A DNA stretch of 64,000 bases from the NCBI GenBank assembly GCA_008921705.1, contig VFFE01007738.1:2331297-2395296 (forward strand), read 5' to 3'. Each line of letters begins with the position of its first letter. Positions within the stretch are counted from its first letter, which is position 1. Both the position numbers and the translations under genes were made by a program. This DNA is from Burhinus oedicnemus. Its lineage: Eukaryota > Chordata > Aves > Charadriiformes > Burhinidae. The notes below the pieces were generated by a model that had not been told where the DNA came from, did no database searches, and saw only the letters and a list, made by a program, of their open reading frames with translations. Below are positions 35,160 to 47,800 of the stretch, in pieces.

Positions 35160-38100
35160 ATGCATTTTGACGTTCATAACTTTTCATTTATTACTGCTGT
35201 TACCTGAATAGCTATTGAAAGACAAAAGAAACCCTAGAACTAATTAAAAAAACACTGGCATATTAAAACGGAATGTAACACGTTTAAAAAAACCTGTAAA
35301 ATACTTGTCAGTGATGCTTCATGAAGGCCCTCACAATCTGATCAAGATCTAGCTACAGTTTTTTCCCCCTTTCCTTTGGTTTTCAAAGCGATATCACAGT
35401 TATCTAGGACCAAATGTAACTTGTGGACTCCCAAGGGGAAGGGAAGCAGCTAAAATACTAAGGCATCAGCACGAGGCTTTTCAGAAATGAACTTGCTATT
35501 TTGCTGAAAAATTGCAGTCAGAATTTTTGTTGAAGGGTACGATATATAAATGACTGTCATTCTCAGGTGACAGAAGAAACTGTGTTGTAATGCAGTGTGT
35601 GAACCCTGCCCAGGTTTGGATTCTCTCCAGCTGTGCAGACAAGCAGTTCAGCCTTGCGTACTCCTGGTTTGCGAGCACGCTTCTGTCGGGGTGCACGGAA
35701 GGCTGAGGATTTTCTAATGTCAGCTCATACAGCTCTGTCAAGGAAATTTATTGTCTTGAGGTAAATGACATCAACATACCTGTTAGTGACGCTCCCTTTG
35801 TTCTCTAGGGAGGGCTGCAATGCATCTGGGTACGCACTGGCTAATTGATGCTTCCTCAATTAAAAAAAGCGGGGGGCAGCGCAGTAATATATATATGTTT
35901 CATATCTTTATTGATGACCTGGACGAGAGGATGGAGTGCACCCTCAGTAAGTTTGCAGAGGACACCAAGTTGGGCGGGAGTGTTGGTCTGCTGGAGGGTA
36001 GGAAGGCTCTACAGAGGGATCTGGACAGGCTGGCTGGCTGGGCCACAGCCAGTGGTGTGAGGTTCAACAAGGCCAAGTGCCGGGTCCTGCACTTGGGTCA
36101 CAACAACCCCATGCAGCGCTACAGGCTTGGGGAGGAGTGGCTGGAAAGCTGCCTGGCAGAAAAGGACCTGGGGGCATTGGTCGACAGCTGGCTGAATATG
36201 AGCTGCAGTGTGTCCAGGTGGCCAAGAAGGCCAATGGCATCTTGGCCTGTATCAAGAATAGTGTGGCCAGCAGGAGTAGGGAAGTGATGGTGCCCCTGTA
36301 CTCAGCGCTGGTGAGGCCGCAGCTTGAGTCCTGTGTTCAGTTTTGGGCACCACAGTGTAGGAGGGACATTGAGGTGCTGGAGCACACCCAGAGAAGGGCA
36401 AGAAAGCTGGTGAGGAGTCTGGAGAACATGTCTTATGAGGAACAGCTGAAGGAATTGGGATTGTTTAGTCTGGACAAGAGAAGGCTGAGGGGAGACCTTA
36501 TTGCTACCAGAAAGGAGGGTGTAGTGAGATGGGCGCTGGTCTCTTCTCCCAAGGAACTAGTGACAGGACAAGAGGAAATGGGTTCAAGTTGCATCAGGGG
36601 AGGTTTAGGCTGGACATTAGGAAAAAAATTTTCCACAGAAGGAGTTATCAAACATTGGAATAGGAAGTGGTTGAGTAACCATCCCTAGATGTGTTTAAAA
36701 GTCGTGTAGATGTGGTGCTTAGAGACATGGTTCAGTGGTGGACTAGGAGAGTAGGGTCAATGGTGGGACGAGATGATCTTAAAGGTCTTTTCCAACCTAA
36801 ACGATTCTATGATTCTAGCAAGGGGGCTGTGGTATCCTAGGAATACTACTTAATTTTCCCCAAAGATGAGCAACTGAAGATGAAGCAGTAAAAGCAGAAA
36901 ACAGCAATGCAAATTACTGCTCACAACAGCAAAAGAAATGAATGTGCAAAATGACACAAATGAAGTACTTTATCTAGAACCATGTAAACAAATTTTACGT
37001 TTTCATAAATTGCCTCTTCAGCTCTGAAAACACTTTAAAGCAAGCAAGTCACCAATACCTGAAATACCAGAAAATGTTGTACACATGATGCACAAATACT
37101 CAGAATTCCTGTTTCCTTTGATGAGTTAAGAGGTACAAGAAGCCTGGTCTATAAAAGGATATGGTGAGTGAAAGGAAAGGTATCTTATCTTCTGCAACAT
37201 TGTGACAGAGCTTTTTGCCCTCAATAGCAGAATTCATCAGCCTTTCTGAACTCTGATGAAGCAGGTTTCAACTGCTTGGGCAGGTACAATTTCTAGCTGA
37301 GGGAAGAGCAAGCAAGGCACAGCCAAAAGCTCATGATTAGTTCCAGTTTATGCATTTTTTCCTTACATCTTTATCTTTGTTAAAAGTTTCTGGCCGCTTC
37401 AGTGTATCAGTGAGGAAACTGAGACAGGTCAGAACCGCAGAGGAAACAAACACTATGGAATGACGGCAAGGGCATGGTTGTAAGAGCAAAGAAATCAAGT
37501 ACATTTAAGTACGTGTGGTAATTGGTTGGATTTTTTTTTTTTGTTAAGTTTAGTACAGAAATAAAAGTTTTCCGCAGGTAAAGAGAGAATGCCATTCACA
37601 ACTGCAAGTTTAAAAAAAAACAACCCTCCACCAAAAAAAAAATCCCACCTCCAAGATTTCAACTTAGCTTTCTTAAGTAACTGTCCCTTCTGAGCACGTA
37701 TTAATAATTTCTCCTCTTAGAGCAATTAGCTTACATTTCTTATCATTACCCTACAGGCAAGATATAAAGACCATAATGACTGTCTGTCCTTTTAAATGTC
37801 AATGACTACATGTGACAACAGCTGCATTTCAATTACGTGAAAAAGGGATAATTAAAAGCAAAAATTCCTGCTAAAACAAACTGATGGTTAATCATCTAAA
37901 GTACAATTCATCAACTTTTTTCTTTTTTTTTTCCACAGAAAATGTCTGTACTCATTTCCTGAATGTTACCTAAGAATGCAAGAATATTTCAGTGCAGGCA
38001 AAGTATTTACATCAGCAGCAAAAGGAGCTGGGGAGAACTCCAAGGAGAGGGTGGCATTAAGGGGACCTCGGCATCGCCCCTGCGCAGCATCCACACCACC

Positions 38101-38713
38101 GCAACTACCCCAGCCCTGAGAGAATGCAGTAAAGCTTGCATAGATGGTCCTTACCATATTTACTTTGACAGATGCAATTTTAATTGCAGTTGGTACTTGG
38201 GGTTTTTTAATTACGTGGTACTTGATCGGAGGTACATGTTTGTAAAATAATTCTCCTAGAAACATAAACCATAAGGAGAAAGACAAAAGCAATGATGGCT
38301 TTGCTCCAGAGCTTTAGTGCACTTCGGTGTTAAATAACGCTGCTACTTGCACCTTTGTAGGAAAGATCCAATGGCTCAGCGTCTGTGGGTGGAAAGTTTC
38401 TCTTGGTTGGCTGTCTCCAGTACCTTCTGCTTTTTCAGAAGCAATGTACTTCCAATTTCTAGTAGTCAGACCCCCCTACGCCTTAGTTCACTCCACAACG
38501 TTCCTTTTCTCTCGGAAGTGTTACCTGGTGAGAGATCAATGAATGGTCCAGGTCTGTTCCCAGCAAACCACAAACATGAGACAGACAAATCCTGAGCAGC
38601 AGCATTAGACTGCCTTACAGCGCTTTCCAAAGAAACAATTGAGCTGTCCCTCCAGCCCTCCATTTTCACAGCTTTTCAGTTATTTCTGACGAACATCAGC
38701 AAGGTGCCTTAAT
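35160..38713 (-). other. ERAP1 3' UTR / convergent intergenic region
   Basis: 3.5 kb between the ERAP1 stop and the CAST poly(A) signal. On the minus strand, ATTAAA occurs near the stop (38211-38206 and 38184-38179), and AATAAA at 35752-35747 and 35192-35187. A short or a long UTR is possible. The long form would include the antisense CR1 at 35.9-36.8 kb. Two ORFs at 37963-38292 face each other and match nothing I recognise. Confidence 0.5.
35896..36817 (+). mobile_element. 5'-truncated CR1 LINE with RT C-terminal remnant
   Basis: Opens inside the reverse transcriptase ([16 protein letters not shown]), then [12 protein letters not shown] and, after a frameshift near 36.1-36.2 kb, [20 protein letters not shown] and [20 protein letters not shown]. 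It ends with the CR1 3' signature gatgatcttaaaggtc and attctatgattcta. The catalytic FADD appears as FAED (35952-35963). It is antisense to the possible long ERAP1 3' UTR. Confidence 0.92.
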
Positions 38714-38860
38714 TTACAGATGGTTGTTTTGCAACCATGTTTTGACTTCCTCAAAATTTCTATCCATCCATTGTATATTGTCTTCAATGGTTTCCACAGC
38801 TTGCTGGACACAGCGAAGCCGTGCGCTTTTTTCATCCAGAGAACTGAAGAATTCTTTCAC
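38714..38860 (-). CDS. ERAP1: ERAP1 coding exon 18 and stop
   Basis: 147 bp, 48 codons and TAA (38716-38714). Encodes [20 protein letters not shown] and ends WLQNNHL. The acceptor is caacag at 38861-38866. The human protein continues a few residues further (LERM or an alternative tail); no such extension is seen. Confidence 0.95.
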   Translation of the reverse strand: MKEFFSSLDEKSARLRCVQQAVETIEDNIQWMDRNFEEVKTWLQNNHL

Positions 38861-41800
38861 CTGTTGACAAAAATGTGACAGAACAGTTGTTGAAAATGCA
38901 GCAATCTCTCCTGGTTGCACAGGAAGATCAGGAAGAAATCTGTGATCCTCAAACCTGGCCTTAGGTCTTCCACCCCGCTTCTCCCCCACCCTCCAACCCA
39001 AGAACAGTTTCTTAAAAAGGTTTTATAATGGCTGGATCTCACAAGCTGAGGAAAATTACATTTTTAATTGGATTATAACAAACCACAGTTGATGGAGTTG
39101 TCATGTCGTGTGGGGGATCTATCTGGTTCCTGCTCATTCAACAAACCCTTGCCGCCGTTTCAGTCGCAGCAAATGCGGCGTCTCAGCGTGGGCGTCAGCT
39201 CTGCCCGGTGGCTGCTCTGCTTCCGAACACACCTTCCCAGAGCTCAGCTAACATCCCAGACTGTCAGCTGAAGCGGGTGCTCCTGCTGATACAGGCAACA
39301 GTGTGGGACAGATGGGACACCTTGTGCCTGTTTTTAGAGTGAGAGCGACCTTAAGTTTGCCTGCAAGCCACTCCAACCCATTTGGAGGAGCAGCAGTAGT
39401 ATAAGTGTCGATGGAAAAATACTTCCAGAAGTTTTCCCTACATGGGGAAGTCTGTGCCTCCTTTCATCTTTCTAAAAAAAACCCCTCCAACTCCCCCAGT
39501 GCTTGGAGAAGCCACTAGTCTCATCCTTGAAGCACTTGGGAATGCAGCCACAGGAAACCTGGAGGCTGCTTCTGCCCCTTGAACTCACTACATTCCCTGT
39601 GGCTGCTGGAAGTGTTGGCAGCTGCCTTCCTCACTTTTTTTTCCTCACCTTTTTTTTTTTTTTCAAGGAGGCACTCCTGATCAGGAGGCTTATTGTGGAA
39701 ACCATAGAACTTCAGACTTGACTTGGTGTTAATGGTAGACAGATACTTTCAAGTGACTGTATTTAATTTATGATGTACCTAATTTATACAGTATGTACTC
39801 TATATGTATATTGTATAAATTAAATACATCACTTTCTGGTAATTTACCTTGATGAGTATGATACAAGATGCAGATACTTGTACAAAGTACAAGAAAGATC
39901 CAACTAGGATACGATGAAGAGAGTTGCTCGATTTTCTCTCTCGACCTTATATTGACTCTGCCTGCATTCAGAGACTCATGCCTATGTCCCACGATCCCCG
40001 AGGGAGATGCAGCCACGTTTCTGGGTAGGACACAGAAAGGCCCCTGCAGCCCCTGCTTCTGGCCAAGGTGCTGCTACTGACACACTGTGAGAGTCCACTC
40101 AGATTTAAAATGAAGATTGAGAACTATATTTTATATTCTTTCATTTTGTATTTAATAGGGTTGCATTACTTACGCCTGTGTTTTGCCTTAAAGCAGTAGA
40201 TTTTAAACTGGCAACAAAAGTATCTGCTTCTGAAAAGATACTGTCAGGAATGCCATTAAATCTGTACACTGACCGGTCTGGGGTTTTTGCCATCAACAGA
40301 GATTGTGGAATAAGTTGACAAAATGGTTATCATATATGACATCCAGGAGCACGGAGAATTTTCTCCAGAATAGAAGATGCAGAACAGTGGTGTATTTCTC
40401 ACTGTCCTTCAGCATTTTTCTTCTGTCCGCTCAGTGAAAGACCTACTTTTTTTTCGTCGCTACTTTCCAGAGTGGGTAGAAAATATTAATAGAGGCAGGT
40501 AAACCATGAACAGCAGACAAACATTCGCATTCTGCACCCAGGCCCACTGCTTAAATAAAGAACATCTTTCTCCTTGCCATTGACTTAATGCTCTCCCTTG
40601 AGTAATCTAAGAGATCACTGCTATAATCTGTTTTCAAGGAAAAGGCAGGGTATTACGCTGATGCTTCATAACTGGTCATGCTTTCACCATGTTAAGATTT
40701 AATCCAAATTTTCATTTCATTTATACTACAATTGTTTTTTAAAACCAGACTGAATGGCTTACCTGTGCAAGCTGTGACCTTGTCGAGTACTGACTTGTCA
40801 CTCCAGTGACAATGGCTGCTATGGAATTTGAACCAAGTTCAAATCTGGCAAAAAGAATCACCAATACTCAGAAAATGTCTATTTTTGTAGAAAGTAGAGT
40901 TTTAAAGTACAACTGGATAGAGAGAGCAGTAAAATGACTTCTCTTCCTTACTTTTCTACAAATTTCTCCCAATTTTCTTTTAAAAATGTCCAAGCTAGAT
41001 GATAGCCAGATGGGTTTTTGGCAACAAATACAATAATATATGGAAGATCCTGAGTTCTTACGATGTCACCACGCAGGCCTTGATCCATTAACCTAAGAGT
41101 TAATAACAGAAATGGAAGTTGTTTAGAACAGTAGATAAAGCTGGCAAATTACTAATTTGGTACTTGGTATTTGGTTGAGAGTTCCCATTTCTAAAGGTCC
41201 TGACACATCATATCTGCTGGGTCACTTCCAACTTTTCACAGCGTACTCCTCGGCCACATCCATTTTTCCTATTTCTGTTACTTGCGCAATTACAGTTACT
41301 TGGCAGACCTGCATTCTGAACATAAAGTATTGAAACAAGGCTACATTTTGCTCCTACTCAAAATTTCCAAATTAATGTGAACCTCGCTCTTCCCCCTGTA
41401 AGAAAGGTTTTTGTTCTACACTAAGTGTCAGTGGAAAATTCAGACCTGCAAGTGCTGCTCGTGACTAAGGTGTCCAAACAGCAATGCAATATGAAGAATA
41501 AAAAATAATAACATTATGGAACAGCTAAAGTACACCTCCACTGATACCTGAACACAGCTAAATCAGCATCCCATGCCGTCACCCCCATCAAATACCAGAA
41601 ATCACATAATGCATGGTTTGAAGCTAACACCTGAAAACCTCAGTGGTGGTCAGCTCTCTTAAAAGCAGGAAACCTCAAATTTTTAGAAGAAATGTACAGC
41701 ATATGTACCTATAGTCAAAGGCACTACTAAGGTAAATAAAGAAGCGTCTGTCAAGCAAAGATAAGGTATCTTGTATTTTGTTCTAATTTGCTCCTGCAAA

Positions 41801-44800
41801 TTCTGAGCCCATTGATTCCTGACACCAAAACACACACATGAAAAGGTGCAGCTACTTCCTCCGACCATATTAACTCTGCAAAGCATTTTATACATCATGA
41901 AATTCAAAAGCTATGAAACAAGACTCTGACAAATTCTATTGCCTGTTTCAATGTTTGTAAATTTTCCCCAAACACATTTCTGTTCTGCGTAACTACTTAC
42001 CACTGAAGTTTGTCCTTACTTCTGCTGAGGCTCAGAGCTAATTCAATGTTGGCTCTCTCTACGTTGAACGAGTGCAGTCTGTATTTACTGAGGAGGAAAT
42101 CCCAGCCTTCGGAAGTTTGTGCTCCAACAGCATACACTGCTGTCTTCACATCTGCTGGCAAGCTACAAGTTGTATACCAAGTTACTCTCCGTGTCGTATT
42201 TAGGAATACAGGTAGAAACACAACCATGTCACCATCCCACATCAATTAGCATAGCAGACGATTTATTAAAAAATACTGGTCATGCAGGCGTATTAGAAAG
42301 TGATCCCTGTGGCTGTATCTCAGTATTGTTCCTGCCTCGGAAATGACTTCCCGAAATTCTGGGCTCATCATTCTTTTTTTACTTTTATTTTATTTTTCTA
42401 TATTCCTTTCATGGCTATTGCCAGTCAGATACCGACATGGTCCTCTTTGGCCTGCCCAGAACAATCTCTCAGAGATATTCTGGAGGGTGTTTTAAGAGTT
42501 CTTATGTCATGACGAGAAACAAAAAATTGGGTGAAGTTCATGAACAGTAGTTCATAGGGGTATAGGTCAATCCTCAGACATGTAAATGAAGGGATACGTG
42601 TTATTTTCACTTTTCAGCACATTTTTAACAACCCAAGTTGCGGAGTTTCACGTGGTGTATGTGCTAGTTTGGGCACATATTATGCACCAAACTCTGAAGG
42701 CACTGGGAAGCTAAAGGGTGAGATGCTAAACTACGAAGGTTCAACTTCAGAGTACGGAAAGGACAGTAGTGTAATTAAACAGAGTATCAGAAAAAATAGT
42801 CATAGTTACAGAACAGACCTCAACGTCCCATTGGATTTCTGCCATTCTGCAAAATATCCTTTGGCTTTGTCCACGCACGGCTGGTACCTGTGCCTGCACG
42901 CGAACAGCAGGAGCGACTGCCTCAGCAATCTCTCGGACACCGAGCCTTCATCGCTCCAAGACTGCCTGTCAATCAGGTCTTTAAACAGATTGACTATATA
43001 CTCCTAAAATAAGGTAATGATACAGATATATTTTAAAGTGCATCTTACAGGGTACAGACAGAGTTAAAAAGTGCTAGATACTTAAAATGTTACCTTTAAC
43101 TGTTTTTCTGTACCATCCATATCCCTCCTCTCCATAAGCCTGTATACAGGAATCAGCTCATTTATACCTTGGAGTACAGGCATGATTTGTCTTTCATGTT
43201 TCAGGTACATAGTTAAATCAAAAGCTTTGGAAATTGACAATTTCTTTATGCTAAGGAAGTGGAAGACAGGGGATAAAACAAGTTATAATTAAACTTCAAA
43301 AACAAACTTAAAAGCAAAATCCAAGACAAATGTTTTTCAGAAAACTACACAAATAGGAAAGCCTTAAGGGTATTTCCAAATCTCTTTTTAACTTTGCTTT
43401 CTGAGGTGAAATGCGGCTCAGCAGCTACCTAAGCTATGAAACCTAATATTTAATCTTCGAACTAAGAAATGGACTGTAAGAGAATGATTTAGAAAGACAG
43501 AGTGTGTCTCCCATCTCTCATGTGCCAAGGCTGTCCCAGCACAGCCTCCCCCTCTTGCTCTCTCCCCACTACTGCTTTTGCTCTGCAAACCACACACATA
43601 CAGAAGGAACCCCAGGACTGAGATCGTTTCCTCAGCAACACCTTTCCAGCTCAACACAGAGATATTTAGCCTGCAGTACACCTCAAAGCTACAATCCCAA
43701 CTGCTCCTTCACTGTCTTTGCCTGACTTGGCAAACTCTCTTCTACCTCTGCCAGGATACATCTCAGCGATTTCGTCCAAGAGCAGAGAAAGCCCAAGAGG
43801 TCTTTTCTCACTCTCCCTGTTCATTTGTTTACCCTTCTGCAAAACCTTTTTTCTGCTTCCCTTCCATGTCAGCTCTCTGCATGCATTCTCATTTTGTCCT
43901 TATTCACCTGCCTCTTCTGCCCCAAAATACAAGTATGTTCTAGTCACCCATCATAAAACAAAGGCCGCTTAACTCAATTTGCATCTCTAATTGTCCCTTC
44001 CTCCTTTCCTCTCGGAGGTCCTCGAACACGCTGAGCAGTCTTCCTTCATTCTCCTCTTTTCAAACTAGAAAGACCTTTCCTCTGCTGTCCAAACGAAAAT
44101 TGTGACCAGCCCTGCTGACGTCGCCTTGAGCTGCCACCTCAAATTTGTACAATCTGAATTCTCTTCCAGCTCCCACCACCATCCTCTTTCCTGAACACCA
44201 TACACTCAGACTGGGAGTCACTTCTGCCAGTTCTTAAGTTCTCGGTGCCAGGTTACACACAAGCGCTGGCAAAGCGCCTCTAAGACACAGCCTTTTCTAA
44301 CGCATCCACAGAACTAAGACTAACCATTATCATAATCACGTCACATCCTTATGACTGTAATAGCCTCGTTTCTAATTGACAAATGGCACCAGTATCTTTC
44401 CAGCTGCAAAAACACTATCCTGGTCCATCAGTTCACACTGGCATCCTTCTGTTAGCATATCTTTATTGAACACGACATGTTTCACTAAATAGGTGTAGAT
44501 AAATCCACTGCAATCAAGAGAAATCCTAGGTTTACATGCTGTGAGCAAGAAAAGAATATGCTCTCAGTCTATTTAACAGATGTAATAAATACTACATACA
44601 TTATCAACACTTCCTTCCTCAGTGGTATATAATCATAAATACAGAGTTTGTATTTTTTTCAGACTTGGACAGAAGGCCATACCTCACGAGCTGGAATATG
44701 TTGTTAATGAGACTTGCTCTGTCATTGCTGCTAATTGCTGTATGGTTCTCTTTCAAAAGGTTAATGAGATGATCCCATCCATCATCTTCATAGTGCACAA

Positions 44801-47800
44801 TGTAATACCCATTCATGTCCACATTGAATTTAACCCACTCCACCTCTTCCGGAAGGATAATGACATCTGGAAACAAAAACGTAACTCCTCTTTGCCTTAG
44901 TGATTCAAACACATCCTCATACTATACCAAATAATACTGTTACTCTCATTTCAGTGATTTAGAGAACACAGTAACACGGTTTCTAAATATGTTAAGAGAT
45001 TGTTATAGTGATATTATTGAGCTGACAAAAATTTGCTTCTCTGGTACCAGCAGTTTCATTTCCCTATTCTGAAAAAAACTCAGCAAAACTAAAAGGCTTG
45101 CAAACAAACTTTGAATAAATTAATTGCCTATTTAGTCAAAGTAATTACCTGCTTTAGTTGTCATCAAAAATCTCTGAACAGTGTCAGATTTACTGGTAAT
45201 GTAGGTTAGTGGAATATGCCACAAGTACCTATTGCAAAACAGAAGTGCTTTGTTTAATGAAAGAATTTTGCAAAAGCTTCTCCAACTTGTCCCAGTCCAA
45301 CCACTGAGTAACGCCTTTGCCGGCACAGTAACAGCAACGTGCTGTGCTCACACCTCCGGCTTCAGGGCAGAGCCAGCGGCATCTACCAGCTTTCGTTTTG
45401 TTTGCTTGGGGGACGACTGACACTGAAGCCGCAACAAGATGAACTTTCCAGCCCCGTCCCACTGGCACATCCCCACCATGGGCTTGCCCAGACACCCACC
45501 CACGGCAGCTCTGCAGCTTCTGGCACCGCGGCCAGGCACGCGGGGCCCAAGGACAGGAGTGCTGCAGGTCCTGAGCTACACCGGGAACGACTCACAGCCA
45601 AACAACTCAGGGAGCACTCCTCAAGAAACAACAGTAAAAGCTCATACTGTGCATCACTGTTTGCCACAGGAGAGTATTTTGGTTTGTGTGCTGAGACTTC
45701 CCCATTTTATTTACCCTGTGGGTGAAGGAGAATCTACTCCCTTGACGTAGCGCTCCTGCTGCAGGTGGACATTCTTCCCTCTCACCGTGACAGTTACCAG
45801 GGGAAAACCTTTTTGCAGCGTCCAAGTGTCCATCATCGCCCTCACATCAAGAGTCTCTCCTTTGGTCCAGTGCTGGTTTTTAGCGAGGGAAAAGGAAGAC
45901 ATGTAAGAAGAGGAGGAAGATGGGAGTACACTGACAGTGAAACAGAAACGGGTATGTAAGAACTCTAGAAGTTGCTGGGTATTTGTAAGTTCTACATAGG
46001 TATGTTTAGACTGGGAATCATGACATCTCCAGCTCATTTTCTTGTGGACATTTTCATATAGTTAATGACATCTCTTTAGGTACTGCCATTTTTCAGTGAG
46101 CCCTGGGCACAGGAGTAGGATTTCTGTCCAGTCTCAGAGAAAACAGATTTCCAGTGGAACTGAAGAAACTTTACACTCTCCCTAGAACCATGCTCATGTG
46201 ATAAAGAATGCTTTTGGAAGGTGCACTTATCAATGCCACGGCACGAAATAGTAATGTGAGAGGGCACAGACACATGCCAAACTCCTAAATACTGACAGGT
46301 AGAAAAAACAGATACTTACTGCACTTGAAGATGACTGTTGGCTTCTTCTGCAAAAACCATCACCTTGTAGTTCATTTTTATCACTACCTACTGTAGGGCA
46401 AATCTGAAAGGAAAAAAACCCAAAGTTTTGGTCATCTCACTTTGATGTCATAATCCTAAGTACTGGTCACAGTCTTCAGTAATACATTAGAGAGACATGT
46501 TATTCATGAGAAGTTATGAAATTTGAAAAAAAAGAAGAGAATAAGGAAAACTTGCATTTGTCATGCTGTTCCACAAATCTTCATTTTTTGTATTCTGATA
46601 GCTGTATTTCTGCAGGTACTGGACAAGTCCAGCTTTAAACGTATCAGCAGTCAGGTAGTCCCTCAGCATATTTAATATACAAGATCCCTTAAAAAAAAGA
46701 CAAAGTGTTTACAAAAATAGCCCTTAGCTGTCAAGATGCCTGTTTCAGAAAAATTTCAGCATGCCTCTAATCTACCTAGCAGTTCACTTTTTATGTCTCT
46801 CTGATTAAAAAATAATTGAGTTTTATGTGTATTGAAACAGTACTTTGGTTTTTTGTGATCACAACTCTTAAAAATATCACTGACTGAGTAAGTTACGTCA
46901 TTACATTTTTATTTACTATACGAGCCAGCACCATATAATGCCCCAGTGAAAAACAGTCCTTGGGTTAAGAACCTAAAAAAATGGTTTAAGACTAAATTGA
47001 TATAGAACAGAGAGAAGTAAAGGCTTCCCCATCTTAGAAATGGAAATGGCAACTGCCATTTGAATCCACCCAGGTGTTTTGGACAAGGAATTATTCAAGT
47101 CATAAAACCGTTAACACCATGTGTCAGGGACATCTTATAAGTGGGGGTGAAGTCAGTAAAATACAGTTGTATAGTACAAGCAGTACAACTGAAATCAATA
47201 GCAGGTATGTATTTTACCTTCTCATAAGAAACACTATCAAACATTTCTAGAATTTGAGCTGGATCTTCCACAGGAGTAGATATAGGATGTGAGGAATTTA
47301 ACGCATCCACTGCCATGGCATCAAAACATCTCCTTAAGAAAAAGTCTTCCTAATAGGAGGCAAAACCAAATATTACTACTAAATTTTACTCAGTGACCAT
47401 GGAATCCCTAGTTGTCCACTTTTCAGTCCATTACGCATGATCTTTTAAGTCACACAAAGAAAACAAAACATATCTTTCTTTTTATTCCAGAGCATAAAAA
47501 CCCCCAAAACAGTAACACAGACAGCCAAATGAGTTCTACTGTTTTAAACTAACTTAAATATTTGAGCTAGTGAGGCTTAAAAATAACTCCAAAAAGACAC
47601 CCACGCATTCCAAAAGTTTGATGACAGAGTGATCAGTAACCACAAAACTTTTTTTTTTTCCCTAAAAAAAAAAGTTAATTTCTGAGTTATCATGCCACCG
47701 TAATGCTATGGCAAAATTCTGCCCAAATGCATTGTCCATCTCACTTTGGTAGAAAATTCCACATATTGGACCTCTGCTAAAGCTAGTAGAAGGATTTTAG

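Larger units (their letters stand above)
32810..35165 (+). other. CAST: CAST 3' UTR, split by one intron
   Basis: Short UTR to about 32825, a probable intron 32826-33866 (donor gtgaga, acceptor ccctcag), then a terminal exon from 33867 to roughly 35165. The intron shows no other gene. The terminal exon is non-coding; its ORFs are short and overlap on both strands. Poly(A) candidates are given separately. The UTR splicing is inferred from site consensus only. Confidence 0.6.

Noticed and set aside
36077..36688. 203-residue ORF as a novel gene
   Set aside because: It is the CR1 ORF2 C-terminus ([20 protein letters not shown]) after a frameshift.
37963..38292. Facing ORFs of 95 and 108 residues in the ERAP1 3' region
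   Set aside because: They overlap each other on opposite strands and resemble nothing known; most likely chance ORFs in UTR.
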